Positions 1-8,885 of a stretch of 64,000 bases of DNA are shown here, one piece after another. The stretch comes from Pseudomonadota bacterium (GTDB lineage Bacteria > Pseudomonadota > Alphaproteobacteria > Rickettsiales > UBA6187): the NCBI GenBank assembly GCA_027620075.1, contig JAQCEY010000001.1, forward strand, positions 1 through 64,000. Direction: 5' to 3'. The position numbers were made by a program, and so were the translations under genes. Below the pieces are notes generated by a model. That model was not told the origin of the DNA, made no database searches, and was given only the letters and a program-made list of their open reading frames with translations. Numbering within the stretch: the first letter of the stretch is position 1; the number at the start of each line of letters is the position of its first letter.

Positions 1-30
1 AGGGAGGGAGGGAGGGAGGGAGGGAGGGAG
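1..30. repeat. AGGG tandem repeat
   Basis: Seven uninterrupted AGGG units at the window edge, followed by an imperfect TGGAGGGA. Four or more GGG runs separated by a single A could fold as a G-quadruplex on the plus strand. It lies downstream of the 3' end of the leftward lipoprotein gene. Whether the tract continues beyond the window cannot be seen. Confidence 0.8.
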
Positions 31-54
31 TGGAGGGAATAATGAGACTAAAAG

Positions 55-75
55 CCCTCTCCCAAAGGGAGAGGG
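55..75 (-). terminator. Hairpin after the OmpA-like gene
   Basis: Perfect 9-bp inverted repeat CCCTCTCCC / GGGAGAGGG with a 3-nt loop, 17 bp beyond the stop of the leftward lipoprotein gene. On the minus strand it is followed by CTTTTAGTCT, a weak T-run, so intrinsic termination is likely but not certain. Confidence 0.55.
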
Positions 76-92
76 TATATTAAGTGGGATTT

Positions 93-746
93 TTATAGAG
101 GGAATAGTTGAATTTCAACTCTTCTATTGGCAGACCTTCCGGCGTCACTATTATTTGCAGCAATAGGAGAAGACTCACCAAAGCCCTGTGATGACAATCT
201 GTTATAACCGATACCCTGACTTGCAAGATACTGAGCTACAGATGAAGCCCTATCCTGAGAAAGTTTCAGGTTATGTGAATCAGAGCCGGTACTGTCGGTG
301 TGACCGTCAACCCTTACACCTGTTTGGTTGAATTTTTTCAAGACGATAGCTATAGAATTTAAAGTGCCGTAAAATTCCGGTTTTATATTACTTTGGTTAG
401 TATCAAATGTGATATTTCCCGGCATGTTAAGGGTAATGTTTTTACCGTTTCTTGTTACGCTAACGCCTGTATTTTGAAGGGTTTGACGCAACTCAGCTTC
501 CTGCCTGTCCATAAAATACCCCGCACCGCCTCCGGCAGCGGCTCCTATACCAGCACCTATCAATGCATTCTTACGCCTGTCTTTGGCGTTATCGGCACTA
601 AGAACGCCAGCAAGAACGCCTACTCCGGCTCCGATGCCTGCTCCTATTGAAGTTTTACTTGCCTGTGACTGTCCCGTATAAGCGTTTTGCGTACATCCCT
701 GTAACAACAAAGATAATCCGGCAAATATAATTATTAAATATTTCAT
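93..746 (-). CDS. OmpA family outer-membrane lipoprotein with glycine zipper
   Basis: 217 aa. A lipoprotein signal peptide ends in the lipobox LLQGC (lipidated Cys18). A Gly/Ala-rich stretch (about residues 32-75, GAGIGAGVG and GAGIGAAAGGG) is a glycine zipper that probably inserts in the membrane. The C-terminal half is a peptidoglycan-binding OmpA-like domain: FDTNQSNIKPEFYGTL, then VDGHTDSTGSDSHNLKLS and a final RSANRRVEI, with the usual Asp and Arg that bind meso-diaminopimelate. The order matches YiaD-type proteins that anchor the outer membrane to the cell wall. The ATG is preceded by AGGA. The gene is monocistronic with a hairpin behind it. Family call is secure; the exact orthologue is not. 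Confidence 0.9.
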   Translation of the reverse strand: MKYLIIIFAGLSLLLQGCTQNAYTGQSQASKTSIGAGIGAGVGVLAGVLSADNAKDRRKNALIGAGIGAAAGGGAGYFMDRQEAELRQTLQNTGVSVTRNGKNITLNMPGNITFDTNQSNIKPEFYGTLNSIAIVLKKFNQTGVRVDGHTDSTGSDSHNLKLSQDRASSVAQYLASQGIGYNRLSSQGFGESSPIAANNSDAGRSANRRVEIQLFPL

Positions 747-840
747 TTTGTAATCCTGATTTATGGTTAATTGTCCCTATTCTTTATATTTATATAATCA
801 ATTGTCAATTTGTTTTAAAGATTGTTTGTAGAAAATAAGT

Positions 841-3246
841 ATGCTAGTTCTTAAATCAAGTAAATATAATATTTTATTACCTTTTATGATGGAAATATAC
901 AGAATTGTCATTGTTACTTTGCTCACAACGACGAGTGTTCTGTTCTTTTTGATATGGAGGGTGGAATTTAAAAGGTCGTTAAGGCTAAAATCAACCATAG
1001 AAAAGAATAATATAATTGAAAGTGCATCACTAGGCGGATATTACTACTTTGACAATATTGATAAAATCGAATTCTTTTCCCTAAATCTATTTACTATCTT
1101 TAATTATAAAAGTGAGATTCAGAATTTCGAACAATTAGCGGATTTTTTCGGTAGTGATAAGGATAAATTAATAGAAATACGAAAAAAACTATTAAGTTTC
1201 GAACAAAGTACATTTGCCGCCGATTTCAACTTTAACACGGAAAATGACGTTAAGATAATACACTGCTACGGAAATGCTATAGAAAACGAATCGAACGAAA
1301 TTGCGGGCATAGTAATCTGGTTTTATAACATTTCGGAATACTGCAATGAAATAAAACGCCTAAACCACGAAAACTCAAGATTGATAAAAGAATCCAAGGA
1401 TTATATTAATATATTCAATACTATTCCATTACCGATATGGTGGAGAGATAAAAAATTCGATATCAAGCATTGTAACCTTTCATACAGTAAAATAGCAAAT
1501 GATAGCCTTGAAGACACGCTTAGAATAAACGAGATACCTGAACTTGACGATAATCTTCAGGAACTTTCCAAAATGGCTGTAAAAAAACACCGCACTCTTC
1601 GGATGAAAAAACATATGATAGTCGGCGGGGAACGAAGGTTTTTTGAAATAATCGAACAGGAAACGGAACATTGTGAAGCTATAATAGGTTATGCCGTAGA
1701 TATAACCAAACAAGAAGAGGTGGAACAAGAACTATCACGGCATATATCGGCACACTCCGACCTGCTTGAAAGCTCATCAAGTGCCATGGCAATCTATGGT
1801 GCAAATATGAAATTGAAGTTTTTTAACAATGCTTTTGTAAAATTATGGAATTTCGAGGAAAAGTGGCTTAATACCCACCCGACATATGCCGAGATAATGG
1901 AAAAACTGCGTGAAAAAAGAATGCTGCCGGAGCAGGCTGATTTTGCCAAGTTCAGAACCGAGCAACTAAAATTATTTCAGGATTTGATAAGTACACGTGA
2001 TGAGTTTTTCTACTTGCCTGACGGAAAGGCCTTGCGTGTCATTGTTATACCGCACGCTCTTGGAGGGCTTTTATTCGCATATGAGGATATGACTGACCGC
2101 TTTGCTATGGAACGCTCATACAATACGCTTATTGAGGTGCAAAAAGAAACTCTGGATAATTTGAGCGAGGGTATAGCCGTGTTTGGTCGTGACGGTACAT
2201 TAAAGCTTTATAACCCCAAATATGAAGAAATGTGGCCCTACGAAGCTTCAATGCTTGATAAAAAGCCGAAGAACTATGACCTTATAGAAGTTTCCAAGCC
2301 TCTATTCAATTACGGAGATGATTGGGAGGGCTATAAAAAAGAAGTAATGGAAAGACCTACTACTAAAACACCTATTAAAAAACGTATCGAAAGAACCGAC
2401 GGTAAGGTGATTGATAAAACGATAGTATCTCTTCCTGACGGGAACTATCTGTTGTCATATCAGGATATAACGTCAACTTTTCAGGCACAAAGGAATTTAA
2501 AAGAAAGAAATGCGGCACTAGAGGAAGTGGACAAATTAAAAACCGAATTTTTGGCAAGTGTGTCTTACCAGTTAAGAACTCCGCTTACATCTATTATGGG
2601 CTTTTCGGAAATGCTGGAGGAAGAATATCTGGGTAAACTGAACCTAAAACAAAAAGACTATGTAAAATCAATCATCAATTCGTCAAGTGAATTAATGACG
2701 TTGATTAATGACGTATTAGACCTCGCCTCAATGGAAGCGGGATATATGACTCTTGATGTGAAGGAATTCGATATATGTTCAATGTTAAATTCCATTTCTA
2801 AAATCGTTTCCTTAAAATGCAAAAAAGAGGGCATTTCTCTTTCTGTAAAATGCCCTAAAAATATCGGGAAGCTGTTAGGTGATGAAAAACGCTTAAAACA
2901 GGTTGTATTTAACTTACTGAGTAATTCTATCAAGTTCACCGATAAAGGTGGTGAAATAATAATATCGGCAGAAAGAGGAGCAAAAGAGGGGCTGGTATTC
3001 TCAGTTGCGGATAATGGAATCGGAATAAGTAAAAAAATAAAGAATAAAGTATTCGATAGGTTCTTTACTAGCGACAATAGCTTAAAGTCCAAGAACTCAG
3101 GCACAGGGCTTGGACTTTCAGTAGCAAAAAGCATTGTAGAATTACATGGCGGTAAGATAAAAATAGAATCTAAAGAAGGTGAGGGAACAAAAGTTACCTT
3201 CACATTAAAAAGGAACAATAAAAAACTACTGATACATGCAAATTGA
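841..3246 (+). CDS. divL: DivL-like PAS/histidine-kinase protein with Tyr in place of the phospho-acceptor His
   Basis: 801 aa. One N-terminal membrane helix (about residues 20-40) is followed by several PAS-like modules (about 45-560), a dimerisation helix and a HATPase domain. The H-box reads ASVSYQLRTPL: the acceptor His is replaced by Tyr576, the hallmark of Caulobacter DivL (Tyr550). The N-box LKQVVFNLLSNSIKF, the G1 box VADNGIGISKK and the G2 box GTGLGLSVAKS are intact, so ATP binding is probably retained. DivL works as a polar scaffold that inhibits CckA when bound by DivK-P and so controls CtrA; that role is inferred here. The gene overlaps tsaE by 11 bp and leads an operon with tsaE, amgK and murU. 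No strong RBS supports ATG 841; a Met at residue 16 or 17 is an alternative start. Confidence 0.88.
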   Translation: MLVLKSSKYNILLPFMMEIYRIVIVTLLTTTSVLFFLIWRVEFKRSLRLKSTIEKNNIIESASLGGYYYFDNIDKIEFFSLNLFTIFNYKSEIQNFEQLADFFGSDKDKLIEIRKKLLSFEQSTFAADFNFNTENDVKIIHCYGNAIENESNEIAGIVIWFYNISEYCNEIKRLNHENSRLIKESKDYINIFNTIPLPIWWRDKKFDIKHCNLSYSKIANDSLEDTLRINEIPELDDNLQELSKMAVKKHRTLRMKKHMIVGGERRFFEIIEQETEHCEAIIGYAVDITKQEEVEQELSRHISAHSDLLESSSSAMAIYGANMKLKFFNNAFVKLWNFEEKWLNTHPTYAEIMEKLREKRMLPEQADFAKFRTEQLKLFQDLISTRDEFFYLPDGKALRVIVIPHALGGLLFAYEDMTDRFAMERSYNTLIEVQKETLDNLSEGIAVFGRDGTLKLYNPKYEEMWPYEASMLDKKPKNYDLIEVSKPLFNYGDDWEGYKKEVMERPTTKTPIKKRIERTDGKVIDKTIVSLPDGNYLLSYQDITSTFQAQRNLKERNAALEEVDKLKTEFLASVSYQLRTPLTSIMGFSEMLEEEYLGKLNLKQKDYVKSIINSSSELMTLINDVLDLASMEAGYMTLDVKEFDICSMLNSISKIVSLKCKKEGISLSVKCPKNIGKLLGDEKRLKQVVFNLLSNSIKFTDKGGEIIISAERGAKEGLVFSVADNGIGISKKIKNKVFDRFFTSDNSLKSKNSGTGLGLSVAKSIVELHGGKIKIESKEGEGTKVTFTLKRNNKKLLIHAN

Positions 3247-3682
3247 AATAGACAGCCTTGAACAAACAAAGGCATTGGCAGAAAAAATTGCAAACCACGT
3301 CCAAACAGGCGACGTTATCGAGTTAAACGGCGACCTAGGCACAGGCAAAACCACTTTTGCACGCTATTTTATCAATAGCCTGCTTGAAAATGAAGAAGAC
3401 ATACTTAGCCCGACATTCAATATAGTCCACCCATATAATACGAAAAACTTTACTATATGGCACTTTGACCTTTATCGCATAGAAGATATAAACGAAGTAG
3501 AGGAAATCGGCATTTATGATGCATTTGATGAGGGCGTATGCCTTATAGAATGGTCTCAAATTATAAGTAGCATAGTTCCTGAAAATAGGTTATTACTGAA
3601 CCTTGTTGAAACAAACGGTAGGCGTTCGGTGACGGTGGAAGGTTTTGGCAACTGGCGAGAAAAAATGCATAACATTATATAA
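3236..3682 (+). CDS. tsaE: tRNA threonylcarbamoyladenosine biosynthesis ATPase TsaE
   Basis: 148 aa, normal length for the family. The Walker A motif is GDLGTGKTTFAR (about residues 32-43); further family motifs are LSPTFNIVHPY and WHFDLYRIED. The C-terminal LIEWSQII resembles the conserved Glu-Trp segment. TsaE energises the TsaB-TsaD complex that makes t6A37 in ANN-decoding tRNAs, in the cytoplasm. The start lies inside the 3' end of divL, which suggests translational coupling. Between divL and amgK, this is the order seen in alphaproteobacteria. Confidence 0.93.
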   Translation: MQIEIDSLEQTKALAEKIANHVQTGDVIELNGDLGTGKTTFARYFINSLLENEEDILSPTFNIVHPYNTKNFTIWHFDLYRIEDINEVEEIGIYDAFDEGVCLIEWSQIISSIVPENRLLLNLVETNGRRSVTVEGFGNWREKMHNII

Positions 3683-3700
3683 TATAACGGTTTTTTAGTA

Positions 3701-4738
3701 ATGAAGAATAGAGAAAGATTAATATCTGATTATATAGAAAAACATAAACTTAATAATGCTAAAAGAATAAAACTTTCAAGTGACGCTTCTTTCCGCAGTT
3801 ACGAAAGGTTGGTAGACGGCAATAAAACCATAATGCTGATGGACGCTCCCCCTGAAAAAGAAAATATATCCTCATTTGTAAACATAGATAATTATCTGAG
3901 AAGGAGAGGGCTAAGTGCCCCTGAAATATTCGATTTTGATGAAAAAAATGGACTTATGCTGCTTGAAGATTTCGGAAATGATAGCTTTACCAATGTTCTG
4001 TCGGGTAAGTCTGATATATCATCGGAATATAACGAGCTTGAACTATATCAGGCAGCGATTGATGTTCTTATCCAGTTGGATAGGTCTACATTACCTCATA
4101 AAACCCCTGATTATGACGGCGAATTATTAATGAAAGAGGTCATGCTGCTACCGGACTGGTATCTTCCGCATACCAATCCTGAAGAAAATACAAATACCGT
4201 TGTTGAAGAATATATCGCCATTTGGGATAAATTGTTGAGCTTTACCAAGGTGAGTGATGATGTGGTGGTTTTACGTGATTATCATGCCGACAATTTAATG
4301 TGGCTGCCTGAAAGGCTCGGTGTAAATAATGTGGGGCTGCTTGACTTCCAAGATGCGGTTATAGGTTCTCCTGTATATGATATCGTTTCGCTTTTGGAAG
4401 ATGCAAGGCGTGATGTTTCGGAGCAAACCGTAGAGCATTGCACAAACCATTATTTAACAAACAGAAAATCAATTGATAAACATACGTTTGAATCTGTTTA
4501 TTCGATACTTGCCGCACAAAGAAATTGTAAAATCGTAGGTATATTTGCAAGGCTTGCCGTTAGGGATAATAAGCCCAGATACTTAAATTATCTGCCCAGA
4601 GTGTGGAAACATCTTGAAAAAGGGATAAAACACCCTGTGCTTGAGCCTCTTAATAAATGGTTTGAGAGTGTTCTTCCGGCTGATATCAGAAAGCCGAGTG
4701 CCTTTATTATAAGCCGCAAGGAGGCTGTAGTTGGCTGA
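3701..4738 (+). CDS. amgK: N-acetylmuramate/N-acetylglucosamine kinase (AmgK-like phosphotransferase)
   Basis: 345 aa aminoglycoside-phosphotransferase (APH) fold. The N-lobe contains ASFRSYERL and IMLMDAPPEKE. The catalytic loop is LRDYHADNLMWL, followed by the Mg-binding segment LLDFQDAVIGSPVYDIVSLLEDARRDV. AmgK phosphorylates MurNAc at the anomeric carbon in the cell-wall recycling route that bypasses de novo MurNAc synthesis. The partner uridylyltransferase follows and overlaps it by 8 bp, which is strong context support. It could be annotated only as a generic phosphotransferase, but linkage to the MurU-type gene makes AmgK the best call. Confidence 0.88.
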   Translation: MKNRERLISDYIEKHKLNNAKRIKLSSDASFRSYERLVDGNKTIMLMDAPPEKENISSFVNIDNYLRRRGLSAPEIFDFDEKNGLMLLEDFGNDSFTNVLSGKSDISSEYNELELYQAAIDVLIQLDRSTLPHKTPDYDGELLMKEVMLLPDWYLPHTNPEENTNTVVEEYIAIWDKLLSFTKVSDDVVVLRDYHADNLMWLPERLGVNNVGLLDFQDAVIGSPVYDIVSLLEDARRDVSEQTVEHCTNHYLTNRKSIDKHTFESVYSILAAQRNCKIVGIFARLAVRDNKPRYLNYLPRVWKHLEKGIKHPVLEPLNKWFESVLPADIRKPSAFIISRKEAVVG

Positions 4739-5471
4739 TAGCTCTTTTTTCCCCGATACTGCAATGATATTTGCTGCCGGTTTCGGTAAGAGAATGAAGC
4801 CTATTACAAATAAGATTCCAAAGTCTTTGGTTAAGGTGAACGGTAAATGCCTGTTAGATTACGCTCTTGATAATGTTGCGGAAGCAGGAATCCAAAAAGC
4901 CGTAGTAAACACCCATTATCTTGCCGAACAAATAGAAGAGCATTTGAATAGCAGGGATAAATTGCCCAATGTCCTTATATCGCATGAAGAGGTTATCCTT
5001 GAAACCGGTGGTGGCATTGTAAAAGCATTGCTTAGATTAGGCGATAAACCTTTTTTTACAATCAATAGCGATGTGATTATAACAAGCGGGCAAACGCACC
5101 TGTTTAAAAGAATGGCAGACAAATGGAATCCTGAAATAATGGACGCACTAATGTTACTTCAGGATACGAAAAAAGCAGTGGGATATGATGGGCAAGGGGA
5201 CTTCAACCTTGCCGATGACGGACATTTGATAAAACCCGAAAATGATAAATGTGATTATGTGTTTACCGGTGTTATGCTTATAAAGCCGGATATATTCAAG
5301 GATGTGGAAGAAAAGCCGTTCTCGGTTTACCGTGATTTTCTGCATCAAAAATACCACCATAATGACGGTAGCCTATCAAGGGTTTTCGGTCTGGCTCATG
5401 ACGCAAAGTGGCTGCATGTAGGAACGCCTGAAAATATAAAAGAAGCTGAAAAAGCTCTTGTAAAATCATAA
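4731..5471 (+). CDS. murU: N-acetylmuramate-1-phosphate uridylyltransferase (MurU-like nucleotidyltransferase)
   Basis: 246 aa sugar-phosphate nucleotidyltransferase. The N-terminal pyrophosphorylase signature is MIFAAGFGKRMKPITNKIPKSL, followed by NTHYLAEQIEEHL and the Mg-site region FFTINSDVII. MurU turns MurNAc-1-P plus UTP into UDP-MurNAc, completing the recycling pathway with AmgK. The start is TTG at 4731: a full AAGGAGG lies at 4718-4724 with 6-nt spacing, and no better ATG exists until M12. It is translationally coupled to amgK. A bidirectional terminator follows at once. Confidence 0.9.
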   Translation: MADSSFFPDTAMIFAAGFGKRMKPITNKIPKSLVKVNGKCLLDYALDNVAEAGIQKAVVNTHYLAEQIEEHLNSRDKLPNVLISHEEVILETGGGIVKALLRLGDKPFFTINSDVIITSGQTHLFKRMADKWNPEIMDALMLLQDTKKAVGYDGQGDFNLADDGHLIKPENDKCDYVFTGVMLIKPDIFKDVEEKPFSVYRDFLHQKYHHNDGSLSRVFGLAHDAKWLHVGTPENIKEAEKALVKS

Positions 5472-5499
5472 AAAAAGGAAGCTGAGAGCTTCCCTTTTT
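5471..5499. terminator. Bidirectional intrinsic terminator between murU and rpoZ
   Basis: GGAAGCT-GAG-AGCTTCC (5477-5493) with an A-tract on the left and T5 on the right, so it can end transcription of both the rightward divL-murU operon and the leftward rpoZ gene, whose stop codon is 24 bp away. Confidence 0.88.
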
Positions 5500-5522
5500 A
5501 AATTAATATTCTACTTAACTTC

Positions 5523-5912
5523 CTAGTCTTCAAAATCTATATCGTCACCACCATATATATTGTCTTCAGACTGAGCCGCAGCTCCTTTTTGAGGTTGCAT
5601 TGCCGCTAATTCTTCGGTAGCCTCTGAAACAAAACCGCCACTTTCATTATCGATAGAAACTTCTTCAACACCATATTGGTCAACATTAACTTTTTCCTGA
5701 GAGCCTTTTATCAATTCTTCTCTTAAAGCATCAATATTAACAGACTCGTTAGCTATTTCCCTTAGGGCTACAACCGGATTTTTATCGTTGTTCCTTGAAA
5801 CGGTAATCTCCGCACCTGACGATATAGCCTTAGCCCTTTGTGCTGCCAATGCAACCAATTCAAAACGACTATGAACGACCTCTGCACAATCTTCAACCGT
5901 AACTCTTGCCAT
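5523..5912 (-). CDS. rpoZ: DNA-directed RNA polymerase omega subunit
   Basis: 129 aa. The omega core [28 protein letters not shown] and [10 protein letters not shown] is clear in the first 60 residues. Omega helps assemble the beta' subunit of RNA polymerase. The C-terminal half is an acidic, low-complexity tail ([11 protein letters not shown] at the end), as in many alphaproteobacterial omegas. It is monocistronic, with a terminator shared with murU. Confidence 0.95.
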   Translation of the reverse strand: MARVTVEDCAEVVHSRFELVALAAQRAKAISSGAEITVSRNNDKNPVVALREIANESVNIDALREELIKGSQEKVNVDQYGVEEVSIDNESGGFVSEATEELAAMQPQKGAAAQSEDNIYGGDDIDFED

Positions 5913-6063
5913 ATTGTTTCCCTAATATATTGATTAAAGCACGTAAATATACCGAATTTATATGATATTGCAAGATGAAATCTGTAATAAATAATTTAAA
6001 AAATTGCTTTTTAGCTACTTATAAACTTAAATAACATATAATTTTCATAACAAGGTTTAACGA

Positions 6064-6912
6064 ATGAGTAACTTTAATAAGGTAAAATCGTATATTATGG
6101 ATACACTTATACAAGTTTCGATAGGTCTGGCAATCGGATACGCAATATTGATGGCGGGAATGTTCTTTTTCCAACGCTCATTGCTATATCACCCCGTAAA
6201 ACAAATGGCGTACCCTAAAAATTACGGCATGGACGTTTATAACACCGAAATAATAACACTCAAAACAGAAGATGACAATGCAACAATAGCATGGTTTACA
6301 CCTCCCAAGAAAAATAAGCCTATCATGGTTTATTACCATGGAAATGCCGGAAATTTGGGTGATAGGGCGGAGAAGCTGAAAGCGTTCCTTAACAATACCG
6401 GCGGCTACGGTCAATTAGCCGTTAGCTGGAGAGGATACGGGGGGAGTAGCGGTAGCCCGACAGAGCAGGGGCTATATAGTGATGCAAGGGCGGCAATTGA
6501 TTATCTGATAAACAAGGGCTATAAAGCCGAAGATATATTTCTGTACGGTGAATCATTGGGAACGGGTGCTGCTGTGCAAATGGCAACCGAATATCCTGTA
6601 AAAGCCCTCATATTAGAAGCACCGTTCACATCTGTATCTAACAGAGCTGCCGAGTTGTATCCGTATATTCCGGCACGTCTTTTATTGAGGGATAAATACT
6701 TATCAATTGATAAAATTGACTCGGTAAAAGCTCCGGTGCTTATATTTCACGGCTATTTAGATAATATTATGCCGATTGCACACGGTAGAAAAATGCTGGA
6801 AGCTGCCAACGAGCCTAAAGAAGCAAGGTTCTATGAAAATATAGGTCATACAAATTTTAATTTTAATGAGATATCGACAGTTACATACGAATTTATCGAA
6901 AATATAAATTAA
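6064..6912 (+). CDS. Membrane-anchored alpha/beta hydrolase (ABHD13/YfhR type)
   Basis: 282 aa. An N-terminal membrane helix (about residues 14-36) precedes an alpha/beta hydrolase domain: VYYHGNAGNLGDR forms the oxyanion region, GESLGTGAA holds the nucleophile Ser, LIFHGYLDNIMP the acid Asp, and GHTNFN the catalytic His. Proteins of this group are serine hydrolases of unproven substrate, often annotated as thioesterase or peptidase. The gene ends 4 bp inside the convergent acyltransferase gene. Fold and catalytic triad are visible; the substrate is not known. Confidence 0.85.
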   Translation: MSNFNKVKSYIMDTLIQVSIGLAIGYAILMAGMFFFQRSLLYHPVKQMAYPKNYGMDVYNTEIITLKTEDDNATIAWFTPPKKNKPIMVYYHGNAGNLGDRAEKLKAFLNNTGGYGQLAVSWRGYGGSSGSPTEQGLYSDARAAIDYLINKGYKAEDIFLYGESLGTGAAVQMATEYPVKALILEAPFTSVSNRAAELYPYIPARLLLRDKYLSIDKIDSVKAPVLIFHGYLDNIMPIAHGRKMLEAANEPKEARFYENIGHTNFNFNEISTVTYEFIENIN

Positions 6913-7544
6913 TTATTCAAATCAATTTCATTTTTCAAATTCAGTATAACCCTTTGCAGGTGATCAACCCTTACATTACCGGGATGTATAACATCTCCGC
7001 ATTTTAATTTTACCTTCCCTCGGATTCCTTTTGGAAGCCATCTAAAGTTGGAATGCCTGTATTTTCTGCTGAACATACTATTCCACAAACCTTTTATAGC
7101 TACGGGGTATATAGGTACGGGGTCACGCTCGATTATCCATTCTATACCGGGTTTAAAACGCCCTAAATTACCCGTATATGTTAATTGCCCTTCAGGGAAT
7201 ATACATATTGCATCGCCTGCTTCCAGCCCTTCCGATATTTTATTAAGGGCTTCTTCGACACTATCTTTTTTTGCAAGGATAGGTATTGCTTTGTTAACGG
7301 TCATAAAGTAATTAATTATAGGCATTTCATATATAAACTGATCTATAACAAATCTTACAGGGCGTTTTAAAGCCGACTGCAAAACCACGCCGTCAACGTA
7401 TGAAACATGGTTTGAAATAATTAATATAGGTCCTCTTTCCGGTATTTTTTCAAAGCCCTGATGACTAATGTCATACATCATATTTGTGAGTAAATTCGAG
7501 CCTTTACGATATAGCGGCTCAATCTTGGAATATTCTTGTTTCAA
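6909..7544 (-). CDS. PlsC-like 1-acylglycerol-3-phosphate acyltransferase
   Basis: 211 aa. The acyltransferase block I motif NHVSYVDG (HX4D) is at about residues 46-53 and the block III motif FPEGQLTYTGNLGRFKPG at about 118-135; PIYPVAIKG is block IV. No clear N-terminal membrane helix is visible. Enzymes of this family acylate lysophosphatidate or related lysolipids at the inner membrane. With only 211 residues it may belong to a lysolipid or ornithine-lipid acyltransferase branch rather than PlsC itself. Confidence 0.8.
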   Translation of the reverse strand: MKQEYSKIEPLYRKGSNLLTNMMYDISHQGFEKIPERGPILIISNHVSYVDGVVLQSALKRPVRFVIDQFIYEMPIINYFMTVNKAIPILAKKDSVEEALNKISEGLEAGDAICIFPEGQLTYTGNLGRFKPGIEWIIERDPVPIYPVAIKGLWNSMFSRKYRHSNFRWLPKGIRGKVKLKCGDVIHPGNVRVDHLQRVILNLKNEIDLNN

Positions 7545-7703
7545 TTTAAAATACCGTTTGGTTGTACTACTTTTAATTACCTTTATATTATGATGTTTAT
7601 TAGATTAAAAGATAAATTAAAAATATGTATTTTTAATATTGATATTTTAAAATTTGCCTGTATAAAACTTACTCACACAGCAAATGTGTACTTCTTGCAC
7701 AGT

Positions 7704-7779
7704 GCCGCTTTAGCTCAATTGGTAGAGCAACTGATTTGTAATCAGTAGGTTGTCAGTTCAAGTCCGACAAGCGGCACCA
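7704..7779 (+). tRNA. tRNA-Thr (TGT)
   Basis: 76 nt with encoded CCA. The acceptor stem is GCCGCTT/AAGCGGC, the D arm TAGCTCAATTGGTAGAGCA and the anticodon arm ACTGA-TTTGTAA-TCAGT, with anticodon TGT at 7737-7739. The T stem GTCAG/CCGAC has one A-C mismatch. Its 3' half is the phage attachment core; the gene stays complete at the left end of the prophage because integration restores it. Confidence 0.95.
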
Positions 7780-7784
7780 TTTTT
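7735..7784. repeat. attL core (left 50-bp repeat)
   Basis: Identical over 50 bp to 48862-48911. It starts at the TTTGTAA anticodon loop of tRNA-Thr and ends in the T-run after CCA. The flanking bases differ (A7734 versus T48861; C7785 versus T48912). Confidence 0.95.
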
Positions 7785-7814
7785 CAATAACTTACAGCTA
7801 ATTTTAAAAACTCC

Positions 7815-7848
7815 TTGTCCCATAAAATTGTTGTTGTCCCATAAAATT
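7815..7848. repeat. Two direct repeats beside attL, candidate integrase arm sites
   Basis: TTGTCCCATAAAATT occurs at 7815-7829 and 7834-7848, starts 19 bp apart, between attL and the integrase stop codon. Tandem short repeats inside the element next to the core are typical of arm-type binding sites of tyrosine integrases. No copy was seen beside attR. Confidence 0.55.
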
Positions 7849-7850
7849 AA

Positions 7851-8885
7851 TTATCTCGTAGGCATTATTGTAACAAGTTTCCTACGATAAACTTTTTTAG
7901 TTAAAAGCACATTTGAGTGGCCGAGTAGCTCTTGAGCTCGTTCATCAGTTTCCAGATCACTTGCAGCTTTTGCTCTTAGATCGTGCTCTGTGAAAGTTTC
8001 ATTTACATCGGTTTCTACTATCAATCTTTTCATAAATCTTTGCCACATACTATCAAAACCACTGGTAGTGCCATCTTCATTTAGGTAGCTTTTTCCATAT
8101 TTAGTACAGAATAAATATTTTGAGATATCAACCGGACGCACTGTTTTTGCAGTTTTTATTGCTGCTCGAAAATCATCGGTCCATAAATATAACGCCTTTT
8201 TAGAAGTTTTGCTAGTTTGGACATATAGACCGTCATTTGTAATATCGGATAACTCTATTTTCAATAGATCCGTTTTTCTAAGACCGGTAAGTAGTTTTAA
8301 GTTGATATATGCCTGTATCATCAAAACACCCCCTCTTTGAGCTCTTTGTGTTAATTTTGAGCATTGTTCTATTTCCCAATCCTCAATATATCTGTCTCTT
8401 GGTGCATTGTTTTTAAGAGTAACTTGCCCTTTAAAAGGGTGACGGCTAAGATATCCCCATTCAACTGCAACTGTGAATGCGTGTGATAGTAATGCTATTT
8501 CTCTTTTTGCGGCTACCTTAGCAGCTCTTTCATTATAATAACGATAAATGTGCATAGGCTTGATATCAATAAGGTGAGCCTCTCCAAAAACTAACTTCAA
8601 CCTCTTAAGCTGAGCGTAGTTATCTTTTCTTGTTTTTGGGGCTTTAAACGGAATTATCTTAATGGCATATTCATCAAGTAGATCACCTATGGTATTTGCA
8701 TTATGTTTTATTTCTACTTTGTTAGCATACTCTCTGTGTGCCTCTGACAGAGTTTTCCCCAACCTATAAATAGTCTTCCAATCCCATAAATGTTCTTGCC
8801 CGACAGGAACTCGGTAGTAATAGGCATTGTGTTTGTATTGCCATCTTTTCGGCAGACCTTTATTTTCTTTATTTCTCTTAGGCAT
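7851..8885 (-). CDS. Tyrosine-type phage integrase (tRNA-Thr specific)
   Basis: 344 aa. An N-terminal SAM-like core-binding domain precedes a catalytic domain with TGLRKTDLLKI (first Arg), HDLRAKAASD (His-x-x-Arg), LGHSNVLLTKKVYRRK (second His and nucleophile Tyr). It lies 66 bp from attL and reads outward to it, so it is the enzyme expected to integrate this prophage in tRNA-Thr. It overlaps the upstream DUF4224 gene by 8 bp and is the last gene of the leftward early operon under promoter pL. The prophage also has a second, distinct integrase at 17497. Confidence 0.93.
   Translation of the reverse strand: MPKRNKENKGLPKRWQYKHNAYYYRVPVGQEHLWDWKTIYRLGKTLSEAHREYANKVEIKHNANTIGDLLDEYAIKIIPFKAPKTRKDNYAQLKRLKLVFGEAHLIDIKPMHIYRYYNERAAKVAAKREIALLSHAFTVAVEWGYLSRHPFKGQVTLKNNAPRDRYIEDWEIEQCSKLTQRAQRGGVLMIQAYINLKLLTGLRKTDLLKIELSDITNDGLYVQTSKTSKKALYLWTDDFRAAIKTAKTVRPVDISKYLFCTKYGKSYLNEDGTTSGFDSMWQRFMKRLIVETDVNETFTEHDLRAKAASDLETDERAQELLGHSNVLLTKKVYRRKLVTIMPTR

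Noticed and set aside
2658..3293. Leftward 211-aa frame over divL
   Set aside because: It is antisense to the conserved HisKA/HATPase domains of divL; a shadow frame.
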